Origin: Bacteroidota bacterium | GTDB taxonomy: Bacteria > Bacteroidota > Bacteroidia > UKL13-3 | Assembly: GCA_947464275.1 (NCBI GenBank) | Contig: CANHVU010000015.1 | Span: forward strand, 17,256 to 81,255 | DNA: 64,000 nt | Direction: 5' to 3' | Shown here: positions 39,207 to 46,537 of the stretch, piece after piece | Numbering within the stretch: the first letter of the stretch is position 1 | How the letters are laid out: the number at the start of each line of letters is the position of its first letter | Position numbers and translations under genes: made by a program | The notes under the pieces: generated by a model | What the model saw: only the letters and a program-made list of their open reading frames with translations | Databases searched by the model: none | Told to the model about the DNA's origin: nothing

Positions 39207-39707
39207 TTAAGAGTTAGGAATTAAACGGAAATTTTTCCTTTTTATTTTTTTAGGTAATTTACTTTTAAAAATAGAATAAATAATCAAAGGTGGAACTGAG
39301 AAAGCTAAACCAATTGTTCCCATTAATTTTAATTGAGGTTCACCAACAGTAACAGCAAACAAAGAAAAAAATGAAGTTGTGAAACCTAAAGCACCAAATA
39401 TAATGGCTCCAACTTGATTTAAATTTTGATTGTAAGCATTGAATTTTAAGTAATTAATTTGGGAATAGTTTACTTTATATTTCTTTCCATTTTTTAGATT
39501 CTCAAAGTAAAAAGTATCATTCTTTACAGCATTTAGTTTCAATTCTTTTTGTTCACCAGTATTAAGCTTACAATAAACTTTATGTGGAATAAAATAATGC
39601 AAAGTGTCTTCTTTATCATCAATAAATGCTATTACTTGTTGAGCATGTATTGATTTTACGCATAATAACAAAATAACAAAAGCCGTCAATTTAAACTTAC
39701 TTCTCAT
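39207..39707 (-). CDS. Detached seventh member of the tandem paralog family
   Basis: 166 residues with the same plan as the genes at 22656-25682. The signal peptide is MRSKFKLTAFVILLLCVKSIHAQ, then QVIAFIDDKEDTLHYFIPHK, VYCKLNTGEQKELKLNAVKN, DTFYFENLKNG and INYLKFNA. Two hydrophobic segments lie at about 99-118 and 129-147, and the tail is KLPKKIKRKNFRL. It matches paralog 3 best by eye (PHKV.CK.N.G...L.L..V.ND.FYF). It is a single copy on the minus strand about 13.5 kb from the array. Function unknown. Confidence 0.82.
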   Translation of the reverse strand: MRSKFKLTAFVILLLCVKSIHAQQVIAFIDDKEDTLHYFIPHKVYCKLNTGEQKELKLNAVKNDTFYFENLKNGKKYKVNYSQINYLKFNAYNQNLNQVGAIIFGALGFTTSFFSLFAVTVGEPQLKLMGTIGLAFSVPPLIIYSIFKSKLPKKIKRKNFRLIPNS

Positions 39708-39918
39708 CCATTTATTATTATTTTTCTTTAATTATATGTCGTAAAAATAAAAAAGATATTCTAAACATTCAAAAATAAAATTACTGTATTATTAACAGTG
39801 TAAAATACAACTTACATTAATATTTATTTTGTTGAAAGCACACAATTAATTGAAAATTTATTTTACTGTTTTATAAAAAACAATATTTTGTAATTCAATT
39901 TTTTATATTTTGCCATAA

Positions 39919-41040
39919 GTGAAAAACATACTTTTATATATTATCATTTTTACTTTAATCACTTCATGTAATTTAAGGAAAAAGAGTTATTGGTATTGCG
40001 GAATGGGAGGTGATTATATTTATCCTGAATTTAACTTACAAAATTTCAATGGCTTTATTAACCCTAAAACAAATACTCCATTTGATACGGTTTTTGCAAA
40101 TTCCAATAGAATTTATGATAATGAAGGGAAATATTATTTTGAATACAAATCAACTAATGAAAAAAAGGATAAAATTTATTCACTAAAAAATTCAGATGGA
40201 AATGAAATTTGCGAATTAATTGATATTGACTTTGACAAAGATCCAATTTGGCTTAATGATTGTGTAATTATTGATAAATCTGTCAATAAAAAATATGGCA
40301 AATATGTAATTGACTTAAAAACTGTGAAACCAAAATTTTATGAAGTTAAGGAATCATTTTTATCTATTGGGCAAGATAGTAATTTAGCTTATTTTATATC
40401 CAATTATGGTTTAAATAAAATAGGTAAATTAAAAGTAAAAAGTAGACATTCAATAATTGCTATTTCAAATGAAGGAATAAAATTGGAATTGGATAATAAA
40501 AGTTATAAAACTAAATGTCTAATTCGAAATCATCAACGATGGCATTGGAGATGGCAGTATACAGCAATTGATAAAGACACAGTAAATTTAAACTTATTTT
40601 ACAACAACAATTTGCATATAAAGGATAAAGAAATAAATAAAGTTGAATTGTATAACACCGACTTTATTTTCAAAAACAAACCATATAAAATACAAAGTGT
40701 TTATGAGAATGTTTCTTATAAAACTAACTATAGAAAATTCCAAAATTCAATTTATATTAGGCTTCAAAACGATCATATTTATAAACTTGATAGTAATGGT
40801 TTAAGTATGGCTATTGCATTTAAAATACTAGCCATTCCAGGTGAATAAATTGATTACAAAATTGAAGGAAACTACTTGATATTTAAAACCTATGTTGATA
40901 TTGAAATGGATGAACCAAAGACAACTAGTTGGATAAATCAAAATGGTTTTGAAATTAAATACGACCGTTCAGGTTACGATTTTATTGGAATTGTTGACTT
41001 AAAAACTACGGAGGTTTTTTATCCTAAAATTATTCAATAA
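39919..41040 (+). pseudogene. Lipoprotein gene interrupted by one in-frame TAA, unknown function
   Basis: It starts with GTG at 39919, directly after a TAA. A lipoprotein signal (MKNILLYIIIFTLITSC) and 309 codons of beta-rich sequence follow. The frame stops at TAA 40846-40848 after AIPGE. The same frame then runs on for 63 codons (IDYKIEGNYLIFKTYVDIEM ... YDFIGIVDLKTTEVFYPKII) to a TAA at 41038. The downstream VDLKTTEVFYPKI repeats the upstream VIDLKTVKPKFYEV, so it belongs to the same protein. A single C-to-T change (CAA to TAA) would explain it. The family is not recognised. Confidence 0.75.
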
Positions 41041-41042
41041 AA

Positions 41043-41068
41043 AAAAGCCACTTTTTAGGGTGGCTTTT
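41043..41068. terminator. Bidirectional terminator
   Basis: Stem AAAAGCCAC / GTGGCTTTT with a short loop, between the lipoprotein gene and the convergent NmrA-like gene. Confidence 0.75.
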
Positions 41069-41086
41069 AAATTGGTTTATGGTAAA

Positions 41087-41974
41087 TTAAGCATGGTAAG
41101 CTGCTTCAAATTCTTTAGCAAAATCAGCTAATTTTATTTTTCCTAATATAGGTTTGTTCTTCCAATAATCGGCTTGTAATAAACCCTCACGAATTGATTT
41201 TCCCATTTCTACATAACCATCGGCATTGGTTTTAGGTAAACCGGATTGTAACATACCATTTAAAGCATCTTCATCGCTAAATGTAATCCACGGTGTATTG
41301 GGTTTATTAGCTGCGTTTGAAAGTGCTTCAGCAATTTCAGTTATTGAACATTCATCGCAGGCTATGTATTGAACTGTTTTTCCAGTAAAGTTTAAATTTA
41401 ACAAGTTTTCAGTTACTGCTTCTGCAATTTCGCTGGTATGTACCAATACCAATTTTTCGTTGGTATTACCAAAATTACTGCCCATTATGCCTGCATTTTT
41501 AATTAAACCAATCATACCAAATAAGTTATAAAAGAAATAAGATGGACGTAACATTTTAACATTTACATCAGCTAATTTTTCAAGTTCAGTTTCTAAGTAA
41601 GCTAAACCATCAATTGGGCCAGCACCTTGGCGCAAATGAGCACCAATACTACTTAATTGCACCACATTTTTTACACCATTTAATTTAATAGCTTCTACAT
41701 AAATATTGGCTACTTGCTGTTGATATTCCATTAAATTGGTGGTAGCAAAATTGGGCGGAATCATTAAATAAACCGCATCAGCTCCACTAAAAGTTTGGTT
41801 GATAAATGCTGCATCAGATACACTTCCAATGGCTGCAATTGCGCCTAAAGCTTCAATTTCGACTTTCTTGTTTTCGTTACTACTGATTACTACCACTTGG
41901 TGGTGAGCGGCTACTAAATTTTTTACTACGGGTTGGCTAATATGGCCTAACGACCCTGTGATTACGTATTTCAT
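41087..41974 (-). CDS. NmrA-like NAD(P)-binding protein
   Basis: 295 residues from ATG 41974; a start at 42004 would add ten basic residues before the Rossmann motif and overlap the operator. The nucleotide-binding loop is MKYVITGSLGHISQPVVKNL, followed by GAIAAIGSVSDAAFINQTFS, VYLMIPPNF and VVQLSSIGAHL. This is an atypical short-chain dehydrogenase of the NmrA/QOR2 type, a quinone reductase or redox sensor class. It is divergent from the HxlR regulator at 42060, which probably controls it. Confidence 0.85.
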   Translation of the reverse strand: MKYVITGSLGHISQPVVKNLVAAHHQVVVISSNENKKVEIEALGAIAAIGSVSDAAFINQTFSGADAVYLMIPPNFATTNLMEYQQQVANIYVEAIKLNGVKNVVQLSSIGAHLRQGAGPIDGLAYLETELEKLADVNVKMLRPSYFFYNLFGMIGLIKNAGIMGSNFGNTNEKLVLVHTSEIAEAVTENLLNLNFTGKTVQYIACDECSITEIAEALSNAANKPNTPWITFSDEDALNGMLQSGLPKTNADGYVEMGKSIREGLLQADYWKNKPILGKIKLADFAKEFEAAYHA

Positions 41975-42014
41975 TTTTTTATTTATTGCTTTATTGCGGA
42001 GCAAACATATATTT

Positions 42015-42049
42015 GTACTTACTTTTTTACTAGTACTTACTAAAAAGTA
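42015..42049. promoter_or_regulatory. Operator candidate between NmrA-like and HxlR genes
   Basis: Two direct repeats of GTACTTACT (42015-42023 and 42033-42041, spaced 18 bp) overlap an inverted repeat ACTTTTT (42021-42027) / AAAAAGT (42043-42049). This is a good candidate HxlR binding site that would control both divergent genes. Confidence 0.55.
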
Positions 42050-42059
42050 TGTTTAAATT

Positions 42060-42416
42060 ATGAATACAAGAAAAACCACTTCGAGCAATTACGAAAACGA
42101 ATTAGAAATAAATAAATGCCCTGTAACTTTTACTTTAAAACTAATTGGTGGGCGTTGGAAACCATTAATTTTATGGCAATTATCAACAGGCACTAAACGA
42201 TACAATGAGCTAAAAAAAGCGCTTCCAAAAATTTCAGAAAAAATGCTGATTGAAAAACTTAAGGAACTTGAAAGTGATAATTTGGTAATAAGAAAAGCCA
42301 AGCCTGTGGTTCCTCCTTATGTTGATTATCAGTTAAGTGAACTAGGAAATTCATTAACACCAATACTCAAATCTATGGCCAAATGGGGCTTAAACGAAAT
42401 GGACAAGGAGAATTAA
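42060..42416 (+). CDS. HxlR family transcriptional regulator
   Basis: 118 residues, a single winged helix of the HxlR type: KCPVTFTLKLIGGRWKPLIL near 19-38 with the conserved first Cys, then RYNELKKALPKISEKMLIEK, LKELESDNLV and YQLSELGNSLTPIL. HxlR proteins often sense electrophiles or redox state through that Cys and regulate adjacent oxidoreductases. Here the divergent NmrA-like gene fits that pattern, and repeats in the shared 85-bp region form a likely operator. Confidence 0.9.
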   Translation: MNTRKTTSSNYENELEINKCPVTFTLKLIGGRWKPLILWQLSTGTKRYNELKKALPKISEKMLIEKLKELESDNLVIRKAKPVVPPYVDYQLSELGNSLTPILKSMAKWGLNEMDKEN

Positions 42417-42711
42417 CTTGTTCTTTAATTTTAGTTGACCGATGTTTTAATAAATTTACTTTTTTCACATTTAAGATTTCATCTATATTAGAACTAATGA
42501 TAATATTCAAAAATTTACTAATCAATTATTTGTAGGATGCAATCAGTTAATAAGGAAAATAGAAAATAGTATCAAAGTATATAGAATTAAGGATAATATA
42601 ACAATAAGTTAAATTTCTAGAGGATTGGTAAATTATGTTTGCAAAGTGATTATGATTAATTTGTATTTGTAAAGATTAAAATTGATTATTGTACAATAAA
42701 ATACAAATGAA
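42417..42711. other. 295-bp AT-rich intergenic region
   Basis: No ORF, hairpin or repeat was found. It presumably holds the promoter of the CsgG operon. Confidence 0.5.
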
Positions 42712-43647
42712 ATGAAAAAAATAATTTTAGTTTGTTTTGGATTATCTGTTTTACTTAATGGATACGGTCAACAAAAAGTTGTTAACCCACAATCTGAGGT
42801 AAAAGCTGTTCAAAATGATGGTAATTTTTTAAAAAGGAAAGTGGCAATTGGCCGTTTTACCAATGAAACACAGTACGCTAAGGGTTTATTCTACACCAAA
42901 GCAAATGATCCAATTTTAAAGCAAGCTTATGATATTTTAAGTACTAAATTAACTTCTTCTGGTAAGTTTATGCTTTTAGAAAGAGGTGATTTAGATAAAA
43001 TTCAAGACGAATTTAAAATTACTGGAGACTCCTCCGCAAATCAAAAGGTAGGAGCGGATTATATTATTATAGGTTCTGTTACCGAGTTTGGAAGAAAAGA
43101 ACTAGGCCAAAATAAAGTTTTTTCAACAGCAAAAACACAAACAGTACAAGCAGGAGTTAGCTTGAGATTGGTTGAGGTTTCAACTGGATTAGTTATTTAT
43201 TCAGAAGAGGGTAAAGGAGAAGCAACTACAACCGCTAAAACTACTTTAGGATTAGGTGCTACCGCTGATTACGATGCTACATTAAGCGATAAGGCTATTT
43301 CGATGGCAATTTCTAAATTAGTAGAAAATATTGTTCAAAATTGCTCAGATAGGCCTTGGAAATCATATTTCTTAGCATATGACGAGAACGGTATCATTGT
43401 TTCTGGTGGCAAAAGCCAAGGGTTAAAAGTTGGTAACACATTTTTAGTTTGCGAAAAAGGCCGAAAGGTAAAAAACCCACAAACAGGAATGGTGCTTGAG
43501 TTACCTGGTAAAGTAGTAGGTAAAGTAAAAATTGATTCTTTTGCTGGAGATACTCCTGAGAGTGAGTTTGCAATTGTAACGATGATAGAAGGTACAATTA
43601 ATAAAGACAAATTAGATAACTATTTTATTAAGGAGGACAAAAAATGA
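42712..43647 (+). CDS. CsgG/HfaB family protein
   Basis: 311 residues. The CsgG-like domain covers about 40-215: KRKVAIGRFTNETQYAKG, KLTSSGKFMLLERGDLDKIQ, GADYIIIGSVTEFG, LRLVEVSTGLVIYSEEGKGE. A C-terminal beta domain (VSGGKSQGLKVGNTFLVCEK) follows. The signal peptide ends LNGYGQQ and has no lipobox Cys, unlike classical CsgG lipoproteins and unlike the three following genes. CsgG-type proteins form outer-membrane secretion pores or assembly factors. It heads a four-gene overlapping operon with small lipoproteins, and no curli subunit gene is present. Confidence 0.85.
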   Translation: MKKIILVCFGLSVLLNGYGQQKVVNPQSEVKAVQNDGNFLKRKVAIGRFTNETQYAKGLFYTKANDPILKQAYDILSTKLTSSGKFMLLERGDLDKIQDEFKITGDSSANQKVGADYIIIGSVTEFGRKELGQNKVFSTAKTQTVQAGVSLRLVEVSTGLVIYSEEGKGEATTTAKTTLGLGATADYDATLSDKAISMAISKLVENIVQNCSDRPWKSYFLAYDENGIIVSGGKSQGLKVGNTFLVCEKGRKVKNPQTGMVLELPGKVVGKVKIDSFAGDTPESEFAIVTMIEGTINKDKLDNYFIKEDKK

Positions 43648-43985
43648 GAAATAATTATTTTAAAGTAATTCTGTGTATAGCAATTAGTATTATAATAAAT
43701 AGTTGCGCCCAAGTTAGAACTTATTCAACTGGTTTAAGTAACGATGCGGTGCTTGAATTCGTTGGAAATCCTAAAAAATTTAAAGGTGGTGTTGATGTAG
43801 AAATAGATAATAACTTAAAGTTTAAAGCACTTGTAAAAAAAGATTATGCTGAAAAACCAACTGGTTATGTATACACAATTTCCAAAGGAACCCATTCTAT
43901 TGTAGTATCCTACAATGGAACTAAACTATACAGCAATCAAATTTTTGTATCACCTCAAGAAACTAAAAAGATAGTTCTACAATGA
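43644..43985 (+). CDS. Small lipoprotein with PEGA-like domain
   Basis: 113 residues. The lipoprotein signal ends SIIINSC. The mature part is about 90 residues of beta-strands (AVLEFVGNPKKFKGGVDVEI, GYVYTISKGTHSIVVSYNGT) that look like a PEGA domain. Its start overlaps the CsgG stop by 4 bp and its stop overlaps the next start by 4 bp. This gene is an addition to the usual CsgG-DUF4810-DUF799 trio as I know it. Probably a periplasmic or outer-membrane accessory. Confidence 0.68.
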   Translation: MRNNYFKVILCIAISIIINSCAQVRTYSTGLSNDAVLEFVGNPKKFKGGVDVEIDNNLKFKALVKKDYAEKPTGYVYTISKGTHSIVVSYNGTKLYSNQIFVSPQETKKIVLQ

Positions 43986-44350
43986 AAAAAATATTATTCT
44001 TAGCAGTAACTGCTATTATGTTGGCTTCTTGCCAAACAGCAAACAAACCATTATATAGTTGGAGCAAATATGAATCCGTATCATACGCTTATTTGAAAAG
44101 TAAGAATGATAAAAGTACAAAAGCTTTGTTAGAGGATTATAAAAAGATTGTAGCAAAACAAAATGGTTCAAGAAAACAAGTTCCTCCTGGTGTTTATGCC
44201 GACTATGGTTTTTTACTAATTCAAAATGGTAGAACGACTGAAGGCAGGGCCTTTTTGAAAAAGGAAATTGCCTTATATCCAGAATCAAAAATTTTTATAG
44301 ACAGAATATTATTAATGACAGAGCAAGAAAAAGATGAAAAAACTAAATAA
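43982..44350 (+). CDS. DUF4810 domain lipoprotein
   Basis: 122 residues. The lipobox is IMLASC. The mature part begins KPLYSWSKYESVSYAYLKSK, has a helix pair KALLEDYKKIVAKQNGSRKQ, then VPPGVYADYGFLLIQNGRTT and GRAFLKKEIALYPESKIFID. This matches DUF4810, small TPR-like lipoproteins encoded between CsgG-like and DUF799 genes. It overlaps both neighbours (4 bp upstream, 17 bp downstream). Probable outer-membrane assembly partner. Confidence 0.85.
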   Translation: MKKILFLAVTAIMLASCQTANKPLYSWSKYESVSYAYLKSKNDKSTKALLEDYKKIVAKQNGSRKQVPPGVYADYGFLLIQNGRTTEGRAFLKKEIALYPESKIFIDRILLMTEQEKDEKTK

Positions 44351-45026
44351 TTACCTATACATCACTTTAATAATAACCGTTATTAGTAGTTGTGCTAAAC
44401 CTATTTTAAAATCAGAGGCTTATAAAAAACTGTATAAAGAAGAGCCCAAAACAGTTTTAATTATGCCCCCAATTAACAAAACTACAAACGTAGAAGCTAA
44501 AGAGTATTTCCACTCTACACTTTCTGTACCATTAAGCAATATGGGCTACTATGTTATCCCTCCATTTTTATCGATGGAAATACTTAAAAAAGAAAGTGCT
44601 TACAACTCGGAATTATTTCTTGATGCCCCATTATCTAACTTTGGCGATATATTTGGAGCAAATGCCGTTTTATTTACTATTATTCATAAATGGAATAAAA
44701 ATGTTCTTTTTGCAAAAGTAACCGTTGAAATAGAATATATTCTTAAATCAACAAAAACCAACGAAATTCTATATACAAGAAGAGGTGTTATTGAGTACAG
44801 TACTTCTTCAAATACTGGTGGAAATTCAAGTTTAATGGGATTGGCAGCAGCAGCAGCTACATCGGCTATAAAAACTGCAGCTACAGATTATACAATGTTA
44901 GCTCGTAAATGCAATAGCTATACCTTGAGTGATTTACCTTTTGGAAAGTACAGTCCAAAATACAAATTGGATGGTAAAGAGCGTGCGGGAAAAAAATCAT
45001 TTAAAGTAAGCATTGGTAGTAGATAA
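44334..45026 (+). CDS. DUF799 (GNA1162-like) lipoprotein
   Basis: 230 residues. The lipobox is ITVISSC. The core is KTVLIMPPINKTTNVEAKEY, FHSTLSVPLSNMGYYVIPPF, FGDIFGANAVLFTIIHKWNK and ILYTRRGVIEYSTSSNTGGN. This matches DUF799, whose member GNA1162 of Neisseria has a fold related to TolB/CsgG domains. Last gene of the overlapping operon, followed by a strong terminator. The complex built by these four proteins is not defined. Confidence 0.86.
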   Translation: MKKLNNYLYITLIITVISSCAKPILKSEAYKKLYKEEPKTVLIMPPINKTTNVEAKEYFHSTLSVPLSNMGYYVIPPFLSMEILKKESAYNSELFLDAPLSNFGDIFGANAVLFTIIHKWNKNVLFAKVTVEIEYILKSTKTNEILYTRRGVIEYSTSSNTGGNSSLMGLAAAAATSAIKTAATDYTMLARKCNSYTLSDLPFGKYSPKYKLDGKERAGKKSFKVSIGSR

Positions 45027-45090
45027 TATTATTAAGGTTATTTATACCAATATCAGTTATATTAAAATTTATAACTAGCCTTTACTAACC

Positions 45091-45127
45091 AAAAACAGCA
45101 TCAAATTTTTTGATGCTGTTTTTTTTG
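45091..45127 (+). terminator. Rho-independent terminator of the CsgG operon
   Basis: Stem AACAGCATCAAA / TTTGATGCTGTT with a 3-nt loop and a long T-run. Confidence 0.88.
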
Positions 45128-45229
45128 TAAGAGATTAAACTAAAAAACAAGAAAAATCTAGTATCTAATATGGTTTGAGAAATAACTTTTCAAATTACTC
45201 CAATGTAATTAAGAATATCACTTTCAAAG

Positions 45230-45967
45230 CTATTCAAAACTCACTTCACCTAAATTTACCATAATAATTCCAGCGCTATCGGTTATCATTTGAGGGGTAA
45301 CTGGCAATAATTTATACCTAAAGAATTTGCCATTTTTATAGAGTATTGAAGGGATTTTATTTGCGAATTTTGCTTCTTTGAGCACATTCTCTACATTATA
45401 AACAGCTCCATGATTAAGGGTATAAAAATGATGGTTTATAATAGTATCAGTTACAAATTCTCGTAGTGATTCTTTGTTATAACTTTCCACATAATCACTA
45501 TCAGTAATGCTAGGAAACAAATCTTCATAAGTTTTAAATTTTTTAGCCATTGCCTCTTCGCTTGCAAATTCTTCCATTTCTTCAGGTTTGTATTTTTGCA
45601 TTACCGTTTGAAATGTTTTAAAGTAAACCTTATAATTGTTTCCGTCATTAGGTAAACTCATATTGGCTTTATAACCATATTTAAGTTCTCGCTCAAAGCA
45701 TAGTGGTTTATTTGCCATTTCGAAAAAGAAATTAGCAAATACACAAACCCAAAAAGATATAGAAATAATGAAATACCATTCTGTTTTAAAATAAAAAAAC
45801 AAGCTAAGTACTATTATTAAAATGCTCAAACCTAACCAAAGAAATGGCGCTATTTCAAACCATTCAATAGATTGATTTAACCATATTTCTTTTATATTAA
45901 AATAACACATAAATAGCCCAATGAGGAGGCTAAATATCAATGAAATTATGTTACGTTTTCTTTTCAA
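45230..45967 (-). CDS. Integral membrane protein, unknown function
   Basis: 245 residues. Three hydrophobic segments lie in the first 90 residues (about 8-25, 37-60, 67-85). A soluble, probably extracytoplasmic, Lys/Glu-rich part follows (YKVYFKTFQTVMQKYKPEEM) and ends VTPQMITDSAGIIMVNLGEV. No known motif is seen. It is convergent with the CsgG operon and borders the repeat-rich spacer upstream of its start. Confidence 0.6.
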   Translation of the reverse strand: MKRKRNIISLIFSLLIGLFMCYFNIKEIWLNQSIEWFEIAPFLWLGLSILIIVLSLFFYFKTEWYFIISISFWVCVFANFFFEMANKPLCFERELKYGYKANMSLPNDGNNYKVYFKTFQTVMQKYKPEEMEEFASEEAMAKKFKTYEDLFPSITDSDYVESYNKESLREFVTDTIINHHFYTLNHGAVYNVENVLKEAKFANKIPSILYKNGKFFRYKLLPVTPQMITDSAGIIMVNLGEVSFE

Positions 45968-46537
45968 TTGGTTGTTCGTTTGTCGTTGTTCGTTGACCGT
46001 TGTTCGATATTCGTTTTTCGATGTTCGTTATTCGATGTTTGTTATTCGTTGTTCGTTAATTAAATCCCCCTTGCCGAAAGCTTTCGGCACCCTTCGCTCA
46101 TACTAAGGCCTAGCGCAAGTGAGAATACTTCCCGCTCGCTTTTCGAATTTCTTTTTTTCGAATTTCGATATTCGATATTCGATATTGTTTTAACAGTCTA
46201 ACGCCTTACCATAGCAAACCGTTACGCAATCCTCTGACTGTATATGCTTCGAATTTCGAATTTCTTTTTTTCGAATTTCTTTTTAATTAATTCGATATTG
46301 GTTTAACAGTCTTACGCCTTGCCATCGCAAACCGTTACGCAATCCTCTGACTGTATATGCTTCGAATTTTGAATTTCTTTTCCGTTGGCTACACTTCGAC
46401 AAGCTCAGTGACCACGAACGGCTATTCATAATTTCCCTCAACATTCGTTATTCCTTATTCTTTATTTGATATTTTTTCTTTCAAATTTCTAAAAACTAAG
46501 AACTAAGAACTAAGAACTTCGAACTATGAACTAAGAA
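45968..46537. repeat. 570-bp non-coding repeat-rich spacer
   Basis: Four kinds of repeat occur. Degenerate TTCGTTGTTCGTT / TTCGATATTCG tandem units fill about 45968-46060 and 46141-46190. A 92-bp direct repeat is at 46178-46269 and 46291-46382, with only a handful of mismatches (AACCGTTACGCAATCCTCTG in both). An ACTTCGACAAGCTCAGTG element is near 46393. A 7-bp AACTAAG tandem is near 46498-46530. No plausible gene is present. Confidence 0.8.

Noticed and set aside
34985..41040. Alternative genetic code (TGA or TAA recoded)
   Set aside because: Other genes end normally at TGA and TAA, and the rest of the window has long uninterrupted frames, so recoding is not supported.
42712..45026. Curli secretion locus
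   Set aside because: Only a CsgG-like protein is present. There are no CsgA/B repeats, CsgE or CsgF, and the partner genes are DUF4810 and DUF799.
45921..46106. Small ORF in the repeat-rich spacer
   Set aside because: It is formed by degenerate tandem TTCG-type units and has no protein-like composition.
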